Source of the DNA: Planctomycetota bacterium
GTDB taxonomy: Bacteria > Planctomycetota > UBA1135 > GCA-002686595
Direction: 5' to 3'
Assembly (NCBI GenBank): GCA_016764635.1
Contig: JAESRM010000128.1
Location: 202-7,455, forward strand
DNA length: 7,254 bases
Below the pieces are notes generated by a model, which searched no databases, had not been told where the DNA came from, and saw nothing but the letters and a program-made list of their open reading frames with translations. The translations under genes were made by a program, and so were the position numbers. Below, in pieces: positions 6,540 to 7,254 of the stretch. Numbering within the stretch: position 1 is the first letter of the stretch; each line of letters opens with the position of its first letter.

Positions 6540-6618
6540 CACCACACCGCCGACGAGGTCGACCACATCGCGCGCACCAACGAGGAGTGGTACGAGAGCA
6601 ACGGCGGCCTGGACTGAG
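6540..6618 (+). pseudogene. short C-terminal coding remnant, family not recognised
   Basis: In one plus-strand frame this stretch reads HTADEVDHIARTNEEWYESN then GGLD, ending at a TGA at 6616-6618. It has protein-like composition and GC-rich third positions unlike the flanking bases. A TAG (6534-6536) lies just upstream in the same frame, and the preceding sequence gives no continuation I can recognise, so at most a C-terminal scrap survives. It fills part of the roughly 315-base gap between the zinc protein and the YfiT-type gene; the rest of the gap contains a T-rich and C-rich stretch and the palindrome near 6672. It may be chance coding potential. Confidence 0.35.
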
Positions 6619-6671
6619 CCCCCATTCTTTTTTCCCGGAAAGCCTGGGCATTCCCCTGCCCCCGTCCCTGG

Positions 6672-6691
6672 GCGCGACTACAATATCGCGC
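6672..6691 (+). promoter_or_regulatory. palindrome enclosing a -10-like TACAAT upstream of the YfiT-type gene
   Basis: GCGCGA (6672-6677) and TCGCGC (6686-6691) are inverted copies around an eight-base centre that contains most of TACAAT (6679-6684, 5 of 6 to the -10 consensus). It is about 85 nt upstream of the ATG at 6769. The matching -35 position (CTGCCC, 6656-6661) is poor. It could be an operator overlapping a promoter, or chance in GC-rich DNA. Confidence 0.25.
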
Positions 6692-6768
6692 GAGCCCCAA
6701 TGCTCACCCCGGCCTGAATAACTCGCATCTCAGACCGACCTGCCCCACCGCCTGCCCTGTGAATCTGA

Positions 6769-7254
6769 ATGGAATTTGAGCCCCTGCGCTTCCCGATCGG
6801 CCCCCACCAGCGACCGATCAAAATCGAACCCCAACACGTGCAGGCCTGGATCCAAGCCATCGCGCGCTTCCCCAACCTGGTCATGCACGAGGTCGAAGGC
6901 TTGGACGCCCCCCAGCTCAACTGGCCCTACCGCCCCGGCGGCTGGTCGATCAAGCAGGTAGTGCACCACTGCGCCGACAGCCACATGAATTCATTCATGC
7001 GCTTCAAGCTGACACTCACCGAAAAAAAGCCCACCATCCGCCCCTACTTCGAAGACCGCTGGGCCGAACTCCCCGACTCCTTAAGCGACGACATCTCAGG
7101 TTCCCTAGCCACCCTAAGCGGCGTACACGCCCGTTGGACCCTCCTCCTAAAATCCCTAGGCCCCAAACAACTCGAACGCACCTTCATCCACCCCGAAAGC
7201 GATCGCGAAATGGCCCTAGACGAAAACATCGGCCTCTACGCCTGGCACTGCAAA
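6769..7254 (+). CDS. YfiT-type DinB-superfamily putative metal-dependent hydrolase / thiol transferase (3' end outside window)
   Basis: The first 162 residues of a protein close to Bacillus YfiT. Family segments appear in order: LRFPIGP near the N terminus, RPGGWSIKQVVHHCADSHMN (55-74), FMRFKLTLTE, PTIRPYFEDRWAELPDS, HARWTLLLKSL, RTFIHPES, and LDENIGLYAWHCK at the edge. From memory, YfiT binds its metal through H67, H160 and H164. H67 and H160 fall at the same numbers here, and H164 would be two codons past the edge, so only about 12-20 residues are missing. Relatives are annotated as bacillithiol transferases or metal-dependent hydrolases; which thiol, if any, this host uses is unknown. The start is fixed by an in-frame TGA immediately before the ATG. 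There is no clear Shine-Dalgarno. The latter half uses CTA and AAA codons noticeably more than the zinc-protein gene does. Confidence 0.92.
   Translation, partial: MEFEPLRFPIGPHQRPIKIEPQHVQAWIQAIARFPNLVMHEVEGLDAPQLNWPYRPGGWSIKQVVHHCADSHMNSFMRFKLTLTEKKPTIRPYFEDRWAELPDSLSDDISGSLATLSGVHARWTLLLKSLGPKQLERTFIHPESDREMALDENIGLYAWHCK

Noticed and set aside
6028..6651. A long (207-codon) minus-strand open frame opposite the zinc-protein gene
   Set aside because: It is the antisense shadow of a convincing plus-strand gene with a zinc-finger motif; GC-rich codons keep the opposite strand open.

Overview
The window carries bacterial DNA of moderately high GC content. It holds five readable genes set among decayed gene remnants. 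I cannot fix the organism. A LamG-EEP secreted protein, a chemoreceptor with SCO, a treble-clef zinc protein and a YfiT-type protein would suit a free-living aquatic Gram-negative, perhaps a planctomycete or relative, but this is a weak inference. No ribosomal or other marker gene is present.

Left part (1-2500, minus strand): at the far left is a broken DinB-fold/DUF1569-like gene. It lies just downstream of a tight two-gene operon that encodes a SCO1/SenC-type thiol/copper protein (GTG start at 2407) and a six-TM methyl-accepting chemoreceptor (ATG at 1819, 3 nt after the SCO stop). A plausible sigma-70-like promoter lies at 2464-2492. The receptor's membrane domain is rich in histidines, so the pair looks like a metal- or redox-responsive chemosensory unit (inference).

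Middle (2500-4850): a 400-base gap between genes contains a degenerate 3' half of a tRNA-Arg(CCG)-like gene, possibly an old integration scar. Beyond it is a large secreted protein on the minus strand. It has a signal peptide, a LamG-like jellyroll interrupted by a long insertion, and a C-terminal endonuclease/exonuclease/phosphatase (EEP) domain. It has its own good promoter candidate at 4818-4846.

Right part (4970-7254, plus strand): two pseudogenes come first, the CBS-domain tail of a probable ClC chloride channel and a Nudix hydrolase, each with a frameshift and internal stop(s). They are followed by an intact zinc-finger (zf-trcl-like) protein, a short apparent coding remnant ending at 6618, and the first 162 codons of a YfiT-type DinB-superfamily protein that runs off the window.

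The notable overall feature is the density of relics (DUF1569-like, tRNA, CBS, Nudix, C-terminal fragment) between intact genes. This suggests a region undergoing decay or rearrangement. I saw no CRISPR array, insertion sequence, integrase, toxin-antitoxin pair or phage gene.
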